Shown here piece after piece: positions 1 through 11,560 of a DNA stretch of 64,000 bases (positions within the stretch are counted from its first letter, which is position 1; every line of letters starts with the position of its first letter). The DNA comes from Symsagittifera roscoffensis. Its lineage: Eukaryota; Xenacoelomorpha; Acoela; Convolutidae. A program made the position numbers and the translations under genes. Location: NCBI RefSeq assembly GCF_963678635.1, contig NC_087064.1:50920684-50984683 (forward strand). Reading direction: 5' to 3'. The notes under the pieces are model-generated. The model was given only the letters and a program-made list of their open reading frames with translations. It ran no database searches and was not told the DNA's origin.

Positions 1-1740
1 GTGCTGGGCAGAACGCCGATAATAGCCCTAAATCTGGGGGAACGCAACCTGTGGATGAGCTTTCTTGTGATAGAAAACCTAGATGAGTCTGACCAATTCA
101 TTTTAGGCAGAGACTTCATCAGGAAATTTGATGTAACGATTGATCTAAATAACGCAATGTTCAGGATACGGAACCCGGATAGGAGGTACGCAATTAAACC
201 GGTAAATTTAATAATGGCGAATGAGAACAAAGCACCGGTATTCTTGAGTAGGAGGGTGAGGCTAAAGGCGAACGAAGCGGCGATCGTAAGCTTACGAATG
301 AAAAATTACAATGAACTAAGTGACAACAAGCAGGTATGCATAGTCCCACATCCAAATAGTCTAAGTGCTGCTGTTTTAGGAAGATCCTTCTCGATAACGA
401 AGAGCGGTCTCTGCGTCAGTGTCTTGTTGAATACTCTTGACATACCAATCACGATACAGAGGGGGAGGAAACTGGGATATGCTTTACCCGTAAAAACTCG
501 ATATGAAATGACTGAAAACAAAAAACAAAATGAAGCTGTTGATTGTCCCAATCATAGGGACAAAATTTGTATCTTGAGACGATTGAAGAAAATAAAAGGT
601 TCATCAGGTCTTGCGAAGTCACTTAAGTCAGAGAAAGACGATGGGCTATCGAGCTGTTCGAATTTCCCGGAACGGCCCACACTAGATGAAATACAGAGTG
701 ATAAAACGGTCCTACCGGAAATTGAACATTTAAGGGGCAAAATAACGGACGAACAGCTCGAAGCCATCAAGGACGTATTAGAACGCAACGAGGAAGTTTT
801 TGCAAGGCATAATGCAGACATCGGGTGTTGTAATTTTGTTGAGCATGAAATAGAACTTGAGGAGAACGCAATACCGCACAGGGAGGGGGCGAGGTGCATG
901 ACCCCACACAAATCGGATGCGTGTAGAAAAGAGATAAAAACGCTACTAGAGTATGATACGATAGAACCATCCAAATCACCGTGGGCGTTTGGAGTAGTGA
1001 TGGCCAAAAAGAAAGGCGACCAATTGAGGTTTTGTTGTGACTTTCGATACCTGAACTCCGTCACGGTGAAGGATGCCTATCCCGTACCTAGGATTGATGA
1101 GAGCCTCTCGAAGTTAGGTGATGCAAATTTTTTTACGACTCTTGATTTAGGTTCGGCCTTCTGGCAGGTACCACTCAGGAAGCAGAACAGGGTTTGCCTG
1201 CGAGTTGGGTCTGTTTCAATGGAAACGGATTCCGTTTGGTCTTTGCCATGCCACTGCCACATTTTAGCGGTTGATGGCACACGCGCTGATAGGTGTGACG
1301 AAGAAGTACGGCAATCTGGTAATGTGCTATGTGGATGACGTGGTAATAGCGACACCCACACTAGAAGACCACATTGAGAGACTTGACGAGGTGTTTGCGT
1401 GTATGAAGAGGTCGGGGCTAAAGTGCAAACCATCAAAGTGCGAGATACTCAAGGATTCGATAAAATACTTGGGCACGATGGTGGACAGACACGGCATCAG
1501 GCCAGATCCAGACGCAGTAGAGGCAGTTCTAACTTGGAAATCGCCAAAAACGGAACACCAATTGATGAGCTTCCTGGGTTTTGCAAATTACTACAGAGAA
1601 TTCATCAAAGGCTATGCAGACAAGGTTTACCCGATGCAACCGTTAATGAGACACAAGGGCAAGAGGTTCACGTGGAACAACGCAGCAGAAGAGTCATTCC
1701 AGAGAATAAAAAAAGAGTTGTGGAGGCACCAGTACTAGGG
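1..1740 (+). pseudogene. pol: Copy 1 pol: protease C-terminal part and reverse transcriptase
   Basis: The window opens inside the aspartic protease region; the LGRDF motif near 109-123 matches the protease tail of copy 2. The RT follows, with FCCDFRYLN near 1030-1056 and TLDLGSAFWQVP near 1138-1171. At about 1180-1190 a small indel moves the frame. In the new frame a TAG at about 1267 replaces a glutamine codon kept in copy 2. The YVDD catalytic box is at 1328-1339 and the RT thumb runs on to about 1720, where the frame changes again. The RT belongs to the Ty3/gypsy class by its order relative to RNase H and integrase. It cannot give a functional protein as it stands. Confidence 0.9.
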
Positions 1741-2997
1741 ATGCCAACAGAGAAAGGGATGTACGTGCTGGATACGGATGCATCGGTAGTAGCGATTTCT
1801 GGAATTCTCCATCAGGAACAAGAGTGGAACGGGACAACAGTCTTGAGACCAATAGCGTACGGGAGCAAAGTCTTAAGTGACACGGAAATGAATTACGGGG
1901 CACCGAAAGCAGAGATGTTCGCGATGGTTACCTTTGTCGAGAAATATAGAGCATACCTAGGCAGCGAGCCATTGAAGCTGCGAGTCGACAACAGGGCACT
2001 AAGCTGGCTGAAAACGTACTCAATGGACCAAAGTTACATTGGGAGGTGTATAGTTCGCCTGGATGGATACAACATGATAATTGAGCATAGAACACGAGAC
2101 AAACATCAAAACGCTGACAACTTGAGTAAGAAGACGGAGTTCTACGAGAGACAAGAACAGAGGGAGGCAGATAGACCTGAGATCAAGGATCGCTTCTCTT
2201 TCATGGACAAGGAAACGTACGACAGTCTTCCACTCACGAGATGGTTGGACAAATCAGGCAAACCAATAGAAGATCACCCCGAATTACCAAAAGAACCTCC
2301 GGAGAAAACAATCTTGAAAAAGAACCGAGGGATGCCCATAGGGATAATGCTCAAGTCAAAGATTGTGAGGGAGACGCTCAAGGCAAAAGGTTATGATCTT
2401 AACCAGGTAGAGACGGGAGAGGCACAAATAGACGATGACTTAATGAGGTTACTCGAGAAACTAGCAGATGACAAGCCCGTGATCCAAGAAAAGGGTAAGG
2501 AGGAACCAGAGGTCACAATACTGCGAAAGAGCGGGATAGTTAGTGATGAAAACACGACGAAGGTGACTAACCCTGATGGGAAGGAAGTCGTGCAGTCACT
2601 GGTTGAAAAAATCCCGGACGACATACTTGAACAGACTCGGGTTAGGAAAAAGAAAGTGGCATTCAAGGAAGAGGCTGAATACCTGGGACTAGGTCAAGAG
2701 TCCGGGGAGTGGTCCACGTCCACGGAGGAAGAAGATACTGAAGGAGGAAATTTGTCCGGGGAGTGTGAAATATGGGATGAGGACTCGGACGAGAGCAGCG
2801 ACAATCAGGATAGTCTCTGCATGATATTGGCAGAAGAGAAGATTAGACACCGCGACAGGGAATTACAAACAGATCCATCCTCAGGAACGTACAACTTGGA
2901 CGTACAGGAAGTACGAGGAGGTAAAGAACTTGAAAGAATTGCAGTTTCGAGGAAACCATTCAGGGAACTATCATGCAACTCAAATGCCAGAAGATGA
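1720..2997 (+). pseudogene. pol: Copy 1 pol: RNase H and pol-integrase connector
   Basis: After the frame change near 1720 the reading is open to 2997. It starts with an RNase H of the Ty3/gypsy type: LDTDASVVAISGILHQ near 1768-1815, then AEMF and the RVDNRALSWL block near 1980-2010, ending with KHQNADNLSKK. A long charged connector (DKETYDSLPLTRWLDKSG and onward) separates RNase H from integrase and is matched by copy 2 at about 26010-27100. The connector has no domain I can name. It contains the LSGE peptide twice (about 2700 and 2755), encoded by the CCGGGGAG motif discussed in the findings. The frame ends at 2997 and the homology continues in another frame. Confidence 0.85.
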
Positions 2998-3589
2998 TAT
3001 GAAGATCGTAAAGAGGATAATATGCGTGAAGCTGAATGACGACATCCACAACCCTGGGGAAATGAATGGACAGATCATGGCACTAAAGGAACATGTCAAG
3101 GCGAGATATAGGCTGTCGGACCTGATAAGAGCCCAAAAGAATGACAAGATGACAAGTAACCTCTCCAAATGGATCCAAACGGGGTCCAAGGAGAAATGGG
3201 AACTTGAATAAGACAGCTACAAGATCCTGAGCCAGTTCTACAAAGAAAGGAAAGATTTACTCTATCACACAGCTGACGGGGTGGTAGCATGCAAGAGAAA
3301 AGACGAGGAGAAGATATTACACAAGCACAACCTCATCATATTAGCACAATTGTATCAGACAGAGGTGCTGTTCAGATCGCACGATCAGATGGGGCACCAG
3401 GGGATAGACAAGGTGCAACAATATGAAGGGATAGACAAGGTGCAACAATACTTTTGCCCGAAATATGAAGGGAAGAGGACGTCGCCTCAAGCTTACGTGA
3501 ATGAAGCGATCAGGAGACAGCAGGAAAAAAAACGAGCTATGCAGGAGCAACACTGCGCAAGCACAAATGAGACAGCGCAAGAAATATGA
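2985..3589 (+). pseudogene. pol: Copy 1 pol: connector end and integrase zinc-binding remnant, core deleted
   Basis: This frame matches copy 2 from about 27090. A TAA at 3209-3211 stands where copy 2 has a glutamate codon; the same frame then continues to 3589. The start of the integrase HHCC zinc-binding region is present (HDQMGHQGIDK near 3376-3412). A 27-bp tandem duplication follows and then the text jumps to the region after the catalytic core (EGKRTSPQAYV near 3467-3500). The DD35E core and the CxxC half of the zinc finger, about 600 bp in copy 2, are absent. This copy could not encode an active integrase. Confidence 0.85.
3401..3454 (+). repeat. 27-bp tandem duplication at an integrase deletion junction
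   Basis: The 27 bases from 3401 recur from 3428 with one difference at the end of the matching stretch. The unit encodes GIDKVQQYE. It lies exactly where the integrase core is missing in copy 1, so it may have formed during the deletion (slippage or template switching). Confidence 0.85.
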
Positions 3590-4181
3590 TGAAAGGATAT
3601 TACAGGCGAAGCCATATGAGGTGGGCCAGTACGTGTGGGTTTTCCAGAATTTCATACCGCCCAAAGGAACGAAGAAACTACTCAAGAAATGGAGAGGACA
3701 ATTCATGATAACGGAAGTACATCAACAAGGACGGTTCTACCGCTTGAGTACTGGGCGAGCAGCACATTATGAAAATCTGAAGCCTCATGTCACATCCCCA
3801 GAGGACTGGTGTATACCATGGAGGGACATGGAGGGACTCGAGTACCTACTGGTCGAGCCAGCATGTGAAGTGAACGAAAAATGCATCAGAGAGAAAAATG
3901 ATGGCAATGAGAACTTGAGTTTGGATGACAATGAAAAAATAGAAGCGGACTCTGAAGCGGAATCTTTTGTGGAAGAAGATTGGAACGATCCGGAGCAAGG
4001 TGAGGTGCCGAAGTGGACAGAACCAGACTTATCAATACCAGCGGGGACAAGGAGTGGCAATCGCAAACGAACAGGCATGAGGTACAACAGGTACGGGGAC
4101 AATTTCCTGATTGATAAGATACAGCCCGACGACCTAGGCAAAGAACTACTAAGTGTGGGCGAACTGACGGCAGATGATTAA
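3560..4181 (+). pseudogene. pol: Copy 1 pol: integrase C-terminal (GPY/F-like) region and acidic tail
   Basis: A third frame carries the integrase C-terminal region: a basic RQRKKYDERI stretch, a VGQYVWVF strand, KGTKKLLKKWRGQF and FYRLSTGRAAHYENLKPH. This is the usual layout of the GPY/F module that follows the core in Ty3/gypsy integrases. A long acidic segment (about 3890-4060) leads towards the macro-like domain. A TAA at 4179 closes the frame, and the same frame stays readable after it. Copy 2 has lost this C-terminal module, so this copy is the only view of it in the window. Confidence 0.82.
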
Positions 4182-5106
4182 TGGCAAATCATCAATGATA
4201 ATGAACACTACCCAGAGGAAGACTACTCGACACCGGAGCGGGAGACGGATTTGGAACAGAGCGAGATAGAGAGGAGGGAGAATACGAACCTGAGGATATT
4301 AGAATGGATGCGCGATGTCAAGAACCGAAGCGACGAAGGACAAAGCATACAACAAGTTGACATATCAGCGGAAAAGCACGTGAAAACGGAGAATCCTCTC
4401 TTCGGCTGGACGGCAACAGACAGGCCGCTCGACATTCCGCCAGCTAATTCAGACCCAGCATCATCGACGGGGACGTCGATAAATATTTTTGTCCGGGGAG
4501 TGGGGGTAGGACTCACCCACACCGAAAATTTAATGATAAAGAAACTCAGGGATGTGAGAGAAACGAGCGGACTGGAACTAGATGGGGAGGAGGCCGAGCC
4601 TACCATAGGACGGAATTTCAAAACGAAGTTTGAAATAACAAACGAATAGTCGGAAAATATCCTGATAACGGATAGTGACTTCATTCTGTCAGACAGGAAT
4701 AGCGCAATCTGTATCACGGCGGACATGAGTTTCAAATCAAGACTGGAGGCTGACTTCAAGAGAGAGTACCAGAACATGGAGTTTCTGTTTAGACAGAGAC
4801 CGGGGCTGGGAGGAATGGCTGCGCTTCCACCATCAGTAGCACAAGTCCCGGGCAAATACCTGTGCTTCCTTAGTGACGAGGGTCAATGACAGGAACTCGA
4901 TCGATTCTGAACACGTGATGTTGGCACTAACAAGACTACCAGACTTCATGATTGAAAGAAGGATAACGGAGGTCTCAATGCCGGTGTATGACCCAAACAG
5001 GGGCAAATTGAGCCCAAGGGAATTGTACGCTATCCTACACGTGGTCTTCGCAGAAACGGAGATAATGGTACATCTTCATAAGAAATACTACTTGAGCATC
5101 GCCTGA
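4182..5106 (+). pseudogene. Copy 1 macro-like domain at the end of the polyprotein
   Basis: The homologous reading runs in the same frame as the integrase C-terminus, with a TAG at 4647-4649, then shifts frame at about 4872 and ends at a TGA after 5103. It carries the FVRGVGVGLTHTENL segment (4487-4531), ITDSDFIL, ADMSFKSRLEADFKREY, LCFLVTR, and VYDPNRGKLSPREL with a final YLHKKYYLSI. The strand order and spacing resemble macro domains of the TARG1/OARD1 type (ADP-ribose ester hydrolase). The stop and shift make this copy non-functional. See copy 2 (28133-29242) for the intact reading and residue changes. Confidence 0.72.
4487..4509 (+). promoter_or_regulatory. Internal polypurine-tract-like motif, copy 1
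   Basis: TTTGTCCGGGGAGTGGGGG is followed by TAGG. The same stretch is repeated almost base for base in copy 2 at 28615-28637, although neighbouring codons differ much more. Its core, TGTCCGGGGAG, is also the sequence directly before copy 2's 3' LTR (39646-39658). It could act as a central polypurine tract; function is inferred. Confidence 0.5.
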
Positions 5107-5598
5107 GTCGGGTACACGGGGTTCTCGAGTTGGGTATGAAGGGAGGATCTCGAGTTAGGTGTGGGGGTACAAAACAGGTAAAAGGATCTTAAAGGTGATT
5201 GGCATGACAATTAAATTTTAAATGATTGATGGTGCTAAAACATAAAATGAATCTGCATGCTTTTAGAAAATTTCCAATTGAACTATTTTAGTAGAACGAA
5301 CAGGAAAGGGTTTTAACTATAGTGGCAAGGGGGGTTTTAGGTTAGGAACATAGCCTGTTAGTCTAAAAATTGAGTGTTACTTTCAGATTGATTTGGTAAA
5401 GTCAAATTGACTACCCAACTACATTCAATTGAAAGAAAGGAAGTCCTTGAACGAACACACAAGTTGAAAAACGCTTCAAGAAGTTAATTCTCAAGTACTC
5501 AAGTTGCTAAGGTAATTCACAAGTTGCTAAGGTAATTCACAAGTTGCTAAGGTAATTCACAAGTTACTAATACTCAAGATCATCTAGAAGTTACAGAA
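5107..5598 (+). other. Copy 1 spacer between the polyprotein and the second ORF
   Basis: About 490 AT-rich bases with no coding signal. The end holds a perfect 20-bp tandem repeat (5501-5560), a TACTAAT at 5565-5571 and a TTACAG at 5591-5596 just before the ATG at 5599. A branch-point-like TACTAAT followed by an AG is what a 3' splice site would look like, so the second ORF may be made from a spliced subgenomic RNA. That is inference. Confidence 0.6.
5501..5570 (+). repeat. 20-bp tandem repeat, three perfect copies plus a partial
   Basis: AAGTTGCTAAGGTAATTCAC occurs at 5501-5520, 5521-5540 and 5541-5560, followed by a half copy. It lies 30-100 bases before the start codon of the second ORF. 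Copy 2 has no such array at the matching place. Confidence 0.95.
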
Positions 5599-8094
5599 AT
5601 GGCAGATCGATTCTGGAAGTCCATGCCATCGGCTCTCAAAAGGCCCACACTTGATGAGTTATACAGACGCCTGAGGGATCTGGATTACACTCAAGTGGAT
5701 GAGAGAATGGCGGTGATGCTGAACGCCATCCTCCAATTGGAAGAACAGGGCGAATGGCGGGAGTCTGCAACAGAAGCGGTTCTAATGGTCGGCTACACCA
5801 CTGATGGAATATCCAACCAAGAGCAAACCAGATGGCTGTCCTGGAATGTGGATGGAGAAATAAGGGGATTTGACTTGGCAAGGAACCCTGGCTTGAGCAA
5901 CAACACCGAGTATGGTGCAGGGGAGTTCCCATTACCGATCAGACCATCAGCCAGGTCTACAGGCCAGAGCACGAGTAAGATGCCATCAATGACGCGAGCG
6001 CAACAAACAGGGGAAGCGTATCCGGACCTCAGTACTATGAAGAGAGAGCTTGAGAGGACTCAGCGGGAGAGGAACAAGGCGAACCTCGACCGGGATCAAG
6101 CGAAGCTTGAAAATGATCAGGCAAAACTGGAGAGGGATCAAGCGGTCGTCGAAAAGGATCAAGCGCGGAGGGAACTGGATATGCTGAAAGCTGAGCATCT
6201 ACAAGAACTAAGAGTGCGAGAGAATGCCGCGAATTGTGAGCAGCTGAAGTCGGAGCTTGAGAGAATCCTGCAACGACAACGCGAGCTCGATATGCAGAAA
6301 GGGGCTAGGCCCAAGGAGCGAATGGTTACCGGCTCAAGGCCAGAGTCGCGTATGGAGGTGGACGAAGCTCCCAGATCGAAGGGACGATTTAACCTAGACC
6401 GCGCGGCTCAAGAGCATATGAATGAGGGGTTGGAGGTGTGGATACCAACTGAATCAACGTCCTCCCTGCGTGGCCTAGAGACACAAACAATACGCCCATT
6501 GATGGACGACGCACTGCCTGGGTATACCCCGAGTTCAACCCCGAGTTCAACCCCGAGTGGTAGTCAGGTGAGCGGTAGCTCGTCACGACTGAAAGAATTG
6601 AACGAGAGACTACAGCTAAGGAATCGTGAGAGTCCAGCAAGAGTGGAGCTACCCCCGACGTGGAGGGAGCAACCTATCAGGAGTGTGGTGATCTCAAGCT
6701 ACGAGAAGAACACAGAAGGCAGATACCACAGGCACAATCGTATGGATTGGAGCACGGCACAGAGAGTCAGGAGGGATTGCTTCCATGACGTGGCTTGGGT
6801 GGAATACCTCACGCAGCCACGTGTGCCAGAGGGGGAGGTCCACCTGATCGTAGGGGACAGCCTGCTGCGGGTGCTGACCCGGATTCAAACGGGGATCTTG
6901 AGTTTCGCTGGAGCTGCGACGCCACAGATGTTGGCAACACTTGAGATGCTAGGGATGGCAAGAGTGTACACGGTAACTCTAATGATCGGGACGAATGACG
7001 AGGTGACGAGGCTACATGACAAGATGAGCTGCATCCTTGAGGAATTGCGGATTCAAATGGATCCTGCCATTCTCACGGTGTGCACCATTCCTTACAACAT
7101 GAAGGCGGACCAACACGCGATGGAGATGAACACGAAGGTGCGAAAACTGAACGAAATAATCAGGCAAATACATCAAAGGAGTGTCCTCCCCGTTGGATTA
7201 CTGGACGTAGCCGAGCAGATGGAGCGATCTGTTTTCCCCGACGACGCATCCTCAGACGGGATTCACTTTGACAGGCCCAGGGGAGTAGAGTGGTTGAATG
7301 ATGTCTTCCAAAGACACATAAGCGCGTTGGAGGCAGAGTTGCTAGAGACGACCCAAGTCACGTTCGGGCCACCCCCAAATCCACCTTTCTTCAACCCGAG
7401 AGCTTTATCCAGTCGCCTGGTAGCGACGGCCAATTCTAGAGACAGCTCGAGGAGCAGCCGGACCAGATTGCCAGGCGCAGCACCCATGGAGGCCGAGGAG
7501 GCAACGTCATCAACTCCTCAGAGTTCGGTAATATCCTCGGTGGTGGTGGTGGAGAGCAAGAGGGTGGAGAGGCCAGCTGAGACCAGTAGGTCGAGATATG
7601 TGGAGAAGGTGAAAGAGCTGGACTTGGAAGATCTGGAGTGCAGGCAAGAGTTGGCGGAAGCTTTGGGTCTTGAGCGGGTGTCACATGAAGACTTGGGTAG
7701 ACACCAGTGCGTGGACTGGTTGAAGACTCACGAGACGCATTTCTCAAGAGCGAAAATAATGGAGACGGCGGATCTGACTGGGATTTCCACAAAATCGGTC
7801 ATGGGACCCATCAATTACAGGCGTCTCAAGTTGCTGGGGAGTCCGGGACTCGTGGTGGAGCCTCCCAAGCATCGAACAAGCATTGCCAGAATTAGGTTGG
7901 CAACTCCAGCACAGTTGAGAGTGGTGGACAAACTGTTGGACGCAAGGGAAATGGAACTGCCGGACGCCGCTTATGAAGGTACGAGGTTGGCAGACGATCC
8001 TAGATACGGGAAACCCTGCGGGAACACCCAATTGGCCAAGACCTTGGCAGTTTACGACAGAGCAGATCCAGCCGCTGCGAGGGTGTCATCTTAG
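5599..8094 (+). pseudogene. Copy 1 second ORF, N-terminal part: coiled coil and SGNH/GDSL hydrolase
   Basis: The ORF begins at ATG 5599, supported by a matching ATG in copy 2 (29639). Residues 1-110 match copy 2. A strongly heptad-like charged stretch at about 150-240 (repeated DRDQAKLE-type units) predicts a coiled coil. At about 415-580 lies an SGNH/GDSL hydrolase domain: GDSL with Ser421, a following SFAGAAT glycine block, GTND with Asn466, and DGIHF with Asp553 and His556. These are the four blocks needed for catalysis. SGNH enzymes cleave ester bonds of lipids, sugars or acyl groups. The natural frame ran on: homology continues after 8085 in another frame, so the stop at 8092 results from a frameshift. 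The substrate is unknown. Confidence 0.85.
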
Positions 8095-11000
8095 CGGGAT
8101 CGGACTTCGAGGGAACGTCCCCCAAGTTGTTTTGGCCGGAAACTTTGATATACTCACTACCGGGAGCGGAGCTGAACCAAATAATATTTTTTGGTGGTGG
8201 CAATAAAATCGGAGATGCCTTGCGAGCCCGAGCTACTACTGTTTGCGGGAATGAATGACTACCTGCATGCGACGGGGTTTCTTGAGCAGCTCAAAGGTGA
8301 TGAACCAGCGCCGAAGAGATTCTGGGAAGCTATCCAGACGTTATTTGCAGCGATGAATGAGGTACAGGAGAACGTTAACTCACGATTTGGTTCCAAGACA
8401 AGAGTGGTGTTCACGACATCCCCCGGGTACGCGAGCATGCCTCCCGCTCTGCAATTCGTATATGCGGTCTTGATCTTGATAGCTGAAGGGAATGGGTGGC
8501 GTATCCTGATGGCAGCTCCCAATCGGGAGTTGGAATCGACGAACTTGAGACTTCGCAAGTCAGAACTGGCGGCGGCGTGGGCGGATGTGTCCCACGCGTT
8601 GAGGGGCTTCTACGAGTTGGCAGATATCCTCATCGTATTGGACGAGGTCCTCTTGTTGGAGATATCAAACTTCGCCAGGCAACTCAAGCTCAGTCCGGCT
8701 GTAGGAGATGATCATCCAATAGTAGCTCACCTGACGGCCAGCCTGTGGTTTCGAAGCATGGAGTTAACCATCACAAGCTCCACCAGTAAGTTTAGAGGAC
8801 CGAGCAATGAAAGGAAGAACGTGGCCTCAACGGAGAAGCAACTGGAGTCGATGGTGTATCGACTGACACAAGAAAGAGGCAGATGGCCCTTCCTGACACC
8901 AATATTGGAAAACGCTACAGAGAAGACGAGGGAGAATGCTCCGCCTCTTGTGAAGCAAATCTGGAATTTTCTTGAGGAGCAGCTGGAAGTGGCCGAGAAA
9001 AGGGAAATGACGGTGGCCAGGTTCGTCACAGCGGCCAACGAGGTCACAATTGGAGGATTCTGGAGGGAGCACGCAAAGGGTGAGCTGAAGACGAGGAGGG
9101 ATCACGAGATTCTTGAGTTATTGAGTCCTTGTTGGGGAAAGGAGTTCATGGCTAGAGTGTTTAGTGCAAAAGAGACTATATTTGGAGCCTTTATACAAGA
9201 AATCTTGAACATGTCCATCAGCCTGTTCTTGGCACTGTACCTGGTTTACCCGAGGTACCTATTCAATATGGGTCCAGCGTACATGTTCAGTCGGGGTGTG
9301 GAAACACTCCGGATTGATGGATATTTGGCACTGGTGCTTCTGACCAATGGTGAACTGGTGTCATTTCATCGACTAATGAAATATGGGGAGCCCCTGTCGA
9401 TGGGAAAAACCCACTCGAGCATTGACACCTATTCATATAAGTGTGCTGCCGGGCTGAAGACGCTGCTAGTGCAGTACCTCCTGATGCAGAACCGACACCT
9501 GACTGGTGAGGAGAAGAACCCAAAGACGCGAGATGAATGGAGGAAAGTGAATAAGGGCATGAGATTGGACCCCATGGGGATAATCCGGGGGCTGGAGGAG
9601 GTCGTAACCTGCATTTATGGACCGGCCGTGACATATGCGTTTCCAGACCCTCTGGTGACAGCTTATCGCTACTCAGTGACCCACTTGAGCCTCATAAGTA
9701 TACTGGATGGGACGACACTCAATTGGTGTCAGCAAGAGGTGCTGAGGGCACAAATGAGCAACACGGTGCTCTTCGGAAAAGTGAAGGATGCAGAGTTGAT
9801 GGTATACAGTTTCCGAGGACAACTGCAGTGTAGGATGGGAGGTAAACGCGAAGGCCCCATCGAAACTTACCCCAAGTTCTGGAACCTAAATCCCCTGACG
9901 GCGAGTGGACAAGAGGTCTTGAGAGTTCCCGCATGGAAGAAGAGCTTCGAGTTGGTGAAGAGGGAGCTAGAGGCAATACTGGAGAAGGAAGTCCTACCAA
10001 CAAGCATTCTAGAGTTCCCAACAGTGAGGAGAATGACCCTGGGAATGAACAGTTCCCTGGTGGTCCCGTCCCTGTTCGCGAGAGCAGCGGCTGAGGAGCA
10101 ACAGAGGGAATTCACCGATGGCTGGGAACCCCTATTCGTCGGCTACACTGCAGCAGTCTATTTTCACACTAGCGATATAAAAATAAACTCATGGACGACT
10201 CAAGCAAAGAAGATGAGAGGCTCGATGCCCCCGAAATTCGAGGTGCAAGAAGTCTTCAGAACACTTGAGCGGGCGGGTCTGGAGAACATGTTGCCGGTGT
10301 GGGATGATGGCAGGATTATCGTGGAGGAAGGACACATTGCACTAAAGAACGAGATGAAGTTTGCCACGAGAAGATACCGGGCACCTTACGGACTGGAGCA
10401 AGTGGAGATGAGACAGGAGGGGAAGGAGCTGGACGCAGCAGGCCCATTGTATGTGGCTCTGACAGAGTACAAGAAACCGGGTCCGACGACCCCATCACCC
10501 CTGTCGGTGGGCACCCCTGGGGATAAAAGGAGCGGCCCTGTAGAAGATCGATTCAGGAGAATTCTTGAGAGAAGAAGAGTAGAATCAGGGGAGGAAAGCA
10601 TAGACGAGACTCTCAGCGAGGCAGGAGAGGATATGGAAGTGGGAAACACGCCGGAGCCAAAACCATCAGAGGAGGAATTCACCACTCAAGAACTGTTGAA
10701 GGATCTGAGCGGAGAAAATTGGGCAGACACTGCCACGCCACCTCTGACCTCATCTCACCGCAAGAATCTAGAGTTACCACTGACGAGCGAGACTCCTAAT
10801 ATGGGAATGATATTCCTGAGCGCAGAAGGAAGGGAGAAGAACACCTTCGAGGGAAACAGGGATGCATTCCTAGGCACTCTGGATGAGGACGCTTGGCGAG
10901 AATTCTTGAGCGATTTCAATCAAGAAGTGAATGGCGAGATCACATTGGATGATTTCAAGGAAGAGCTGTGGGACACGGTGGTGAAGTTCAGAGAGCCTGT

Positions 11001-11139
11001 CCTGATGGGGACAGGTCTGGACGAGAAACCTAGAGGAGAACTGCTGAGCAAGATGGTCGAGTTGAGAAAGACATCACGGAAGACCAAAGAGGACGAATGT
11101 AAAGACAGCTCTACTCTGAAACAAAAAAACTGTCAATAA
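8095..11139 (+). pseudogene. Copy 1 second ORF, C-terminal part: SGNH-like second domain and long unknown tail
   Basis: Homology to copy 2 resumes at about 8085 in a shifted frame (SPKLFWPE near 8124-8147) and returns to the first frame by about 8215, so two compensating indels separate it from the N-terminal part. From there 970 residues are open to TAA 11137. The first 200 residues hold FAGMNDYLH (a GxND block-III-like motif), SPGYASMP and DEVLLLEISNF, which suggests a second, degenerate SGNH-like fold without a clear GDS serine. The rest is mostly helical by composition. It contains YGPAVTYAFPDP and LNWCQQ blocks also kept in copy 2, and ends in an acidic, Ser/Glu-rich tail. I recognise no other domain. 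Confidence 0.75.
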
Positions 11140-11560
11140 AATAATTGAAGGTGTAAGGGGGGATAAGGTCAAAACTAGTAATATAATTAAAAGTACTAAT
11201 ATCCTTAAGGCTCGAGCAGGGAGAGGCAAGAGTTGGAAGGGTTTGATGGAGACAAAGAAGTCGAATCAGTGATGATAACGGCAACGCCCCCAAGTAAAGA
11301 CGTGAGGTCTCGCAAGAGGAAGAGAGAGGTGGAGGGATTGGGTAGTCCTTCGGCGGATGCGGTCTCGGAGAAAAACTTGAGAGAGACGGCCCCCATGGTT
11401 CTGGCACGATGGAAGACAGCAGCCTACAAGAGTAGCTACGAACCAAGGAAACTGCTCGAGGTAGAAAGGGAGATGGAGATCCCCACCAGCTCGACAACGG
11501 AAGAAGACTTCAAGCCTCGGAGGACAAAATGAAACGAGGGAAGTGGACGTCGGCAAAGAA
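11140..11560 (+). pseudogene. Copy 1 remnant of the second ORF's basic C-terminus
   Basis: A short reading at 11233-11532 (basic RSRKRKREVE run, then a MVLARWKTAAYKSS-like segment) aligns with copy 2 at about 35680-36000 (KRKRVEEV, VPPILMAGIKS). In copy 1 it is cut off from the rest by the stop at 11137 and 90 non-matching bases. The basic run could be a nuclear localisation signal. This is decayed coding sequence. Confidence 0.6.

Noticed and set aside
552-1064. Minus-strand readings opposite pol, and similar ones opposite ORFs 2 and 3 (for example 28468-29199, 32194-32925)
   Set aside because: They mirror real plus-strand coding sequence, have biased Ser/Leu-rich composition and no homologue.
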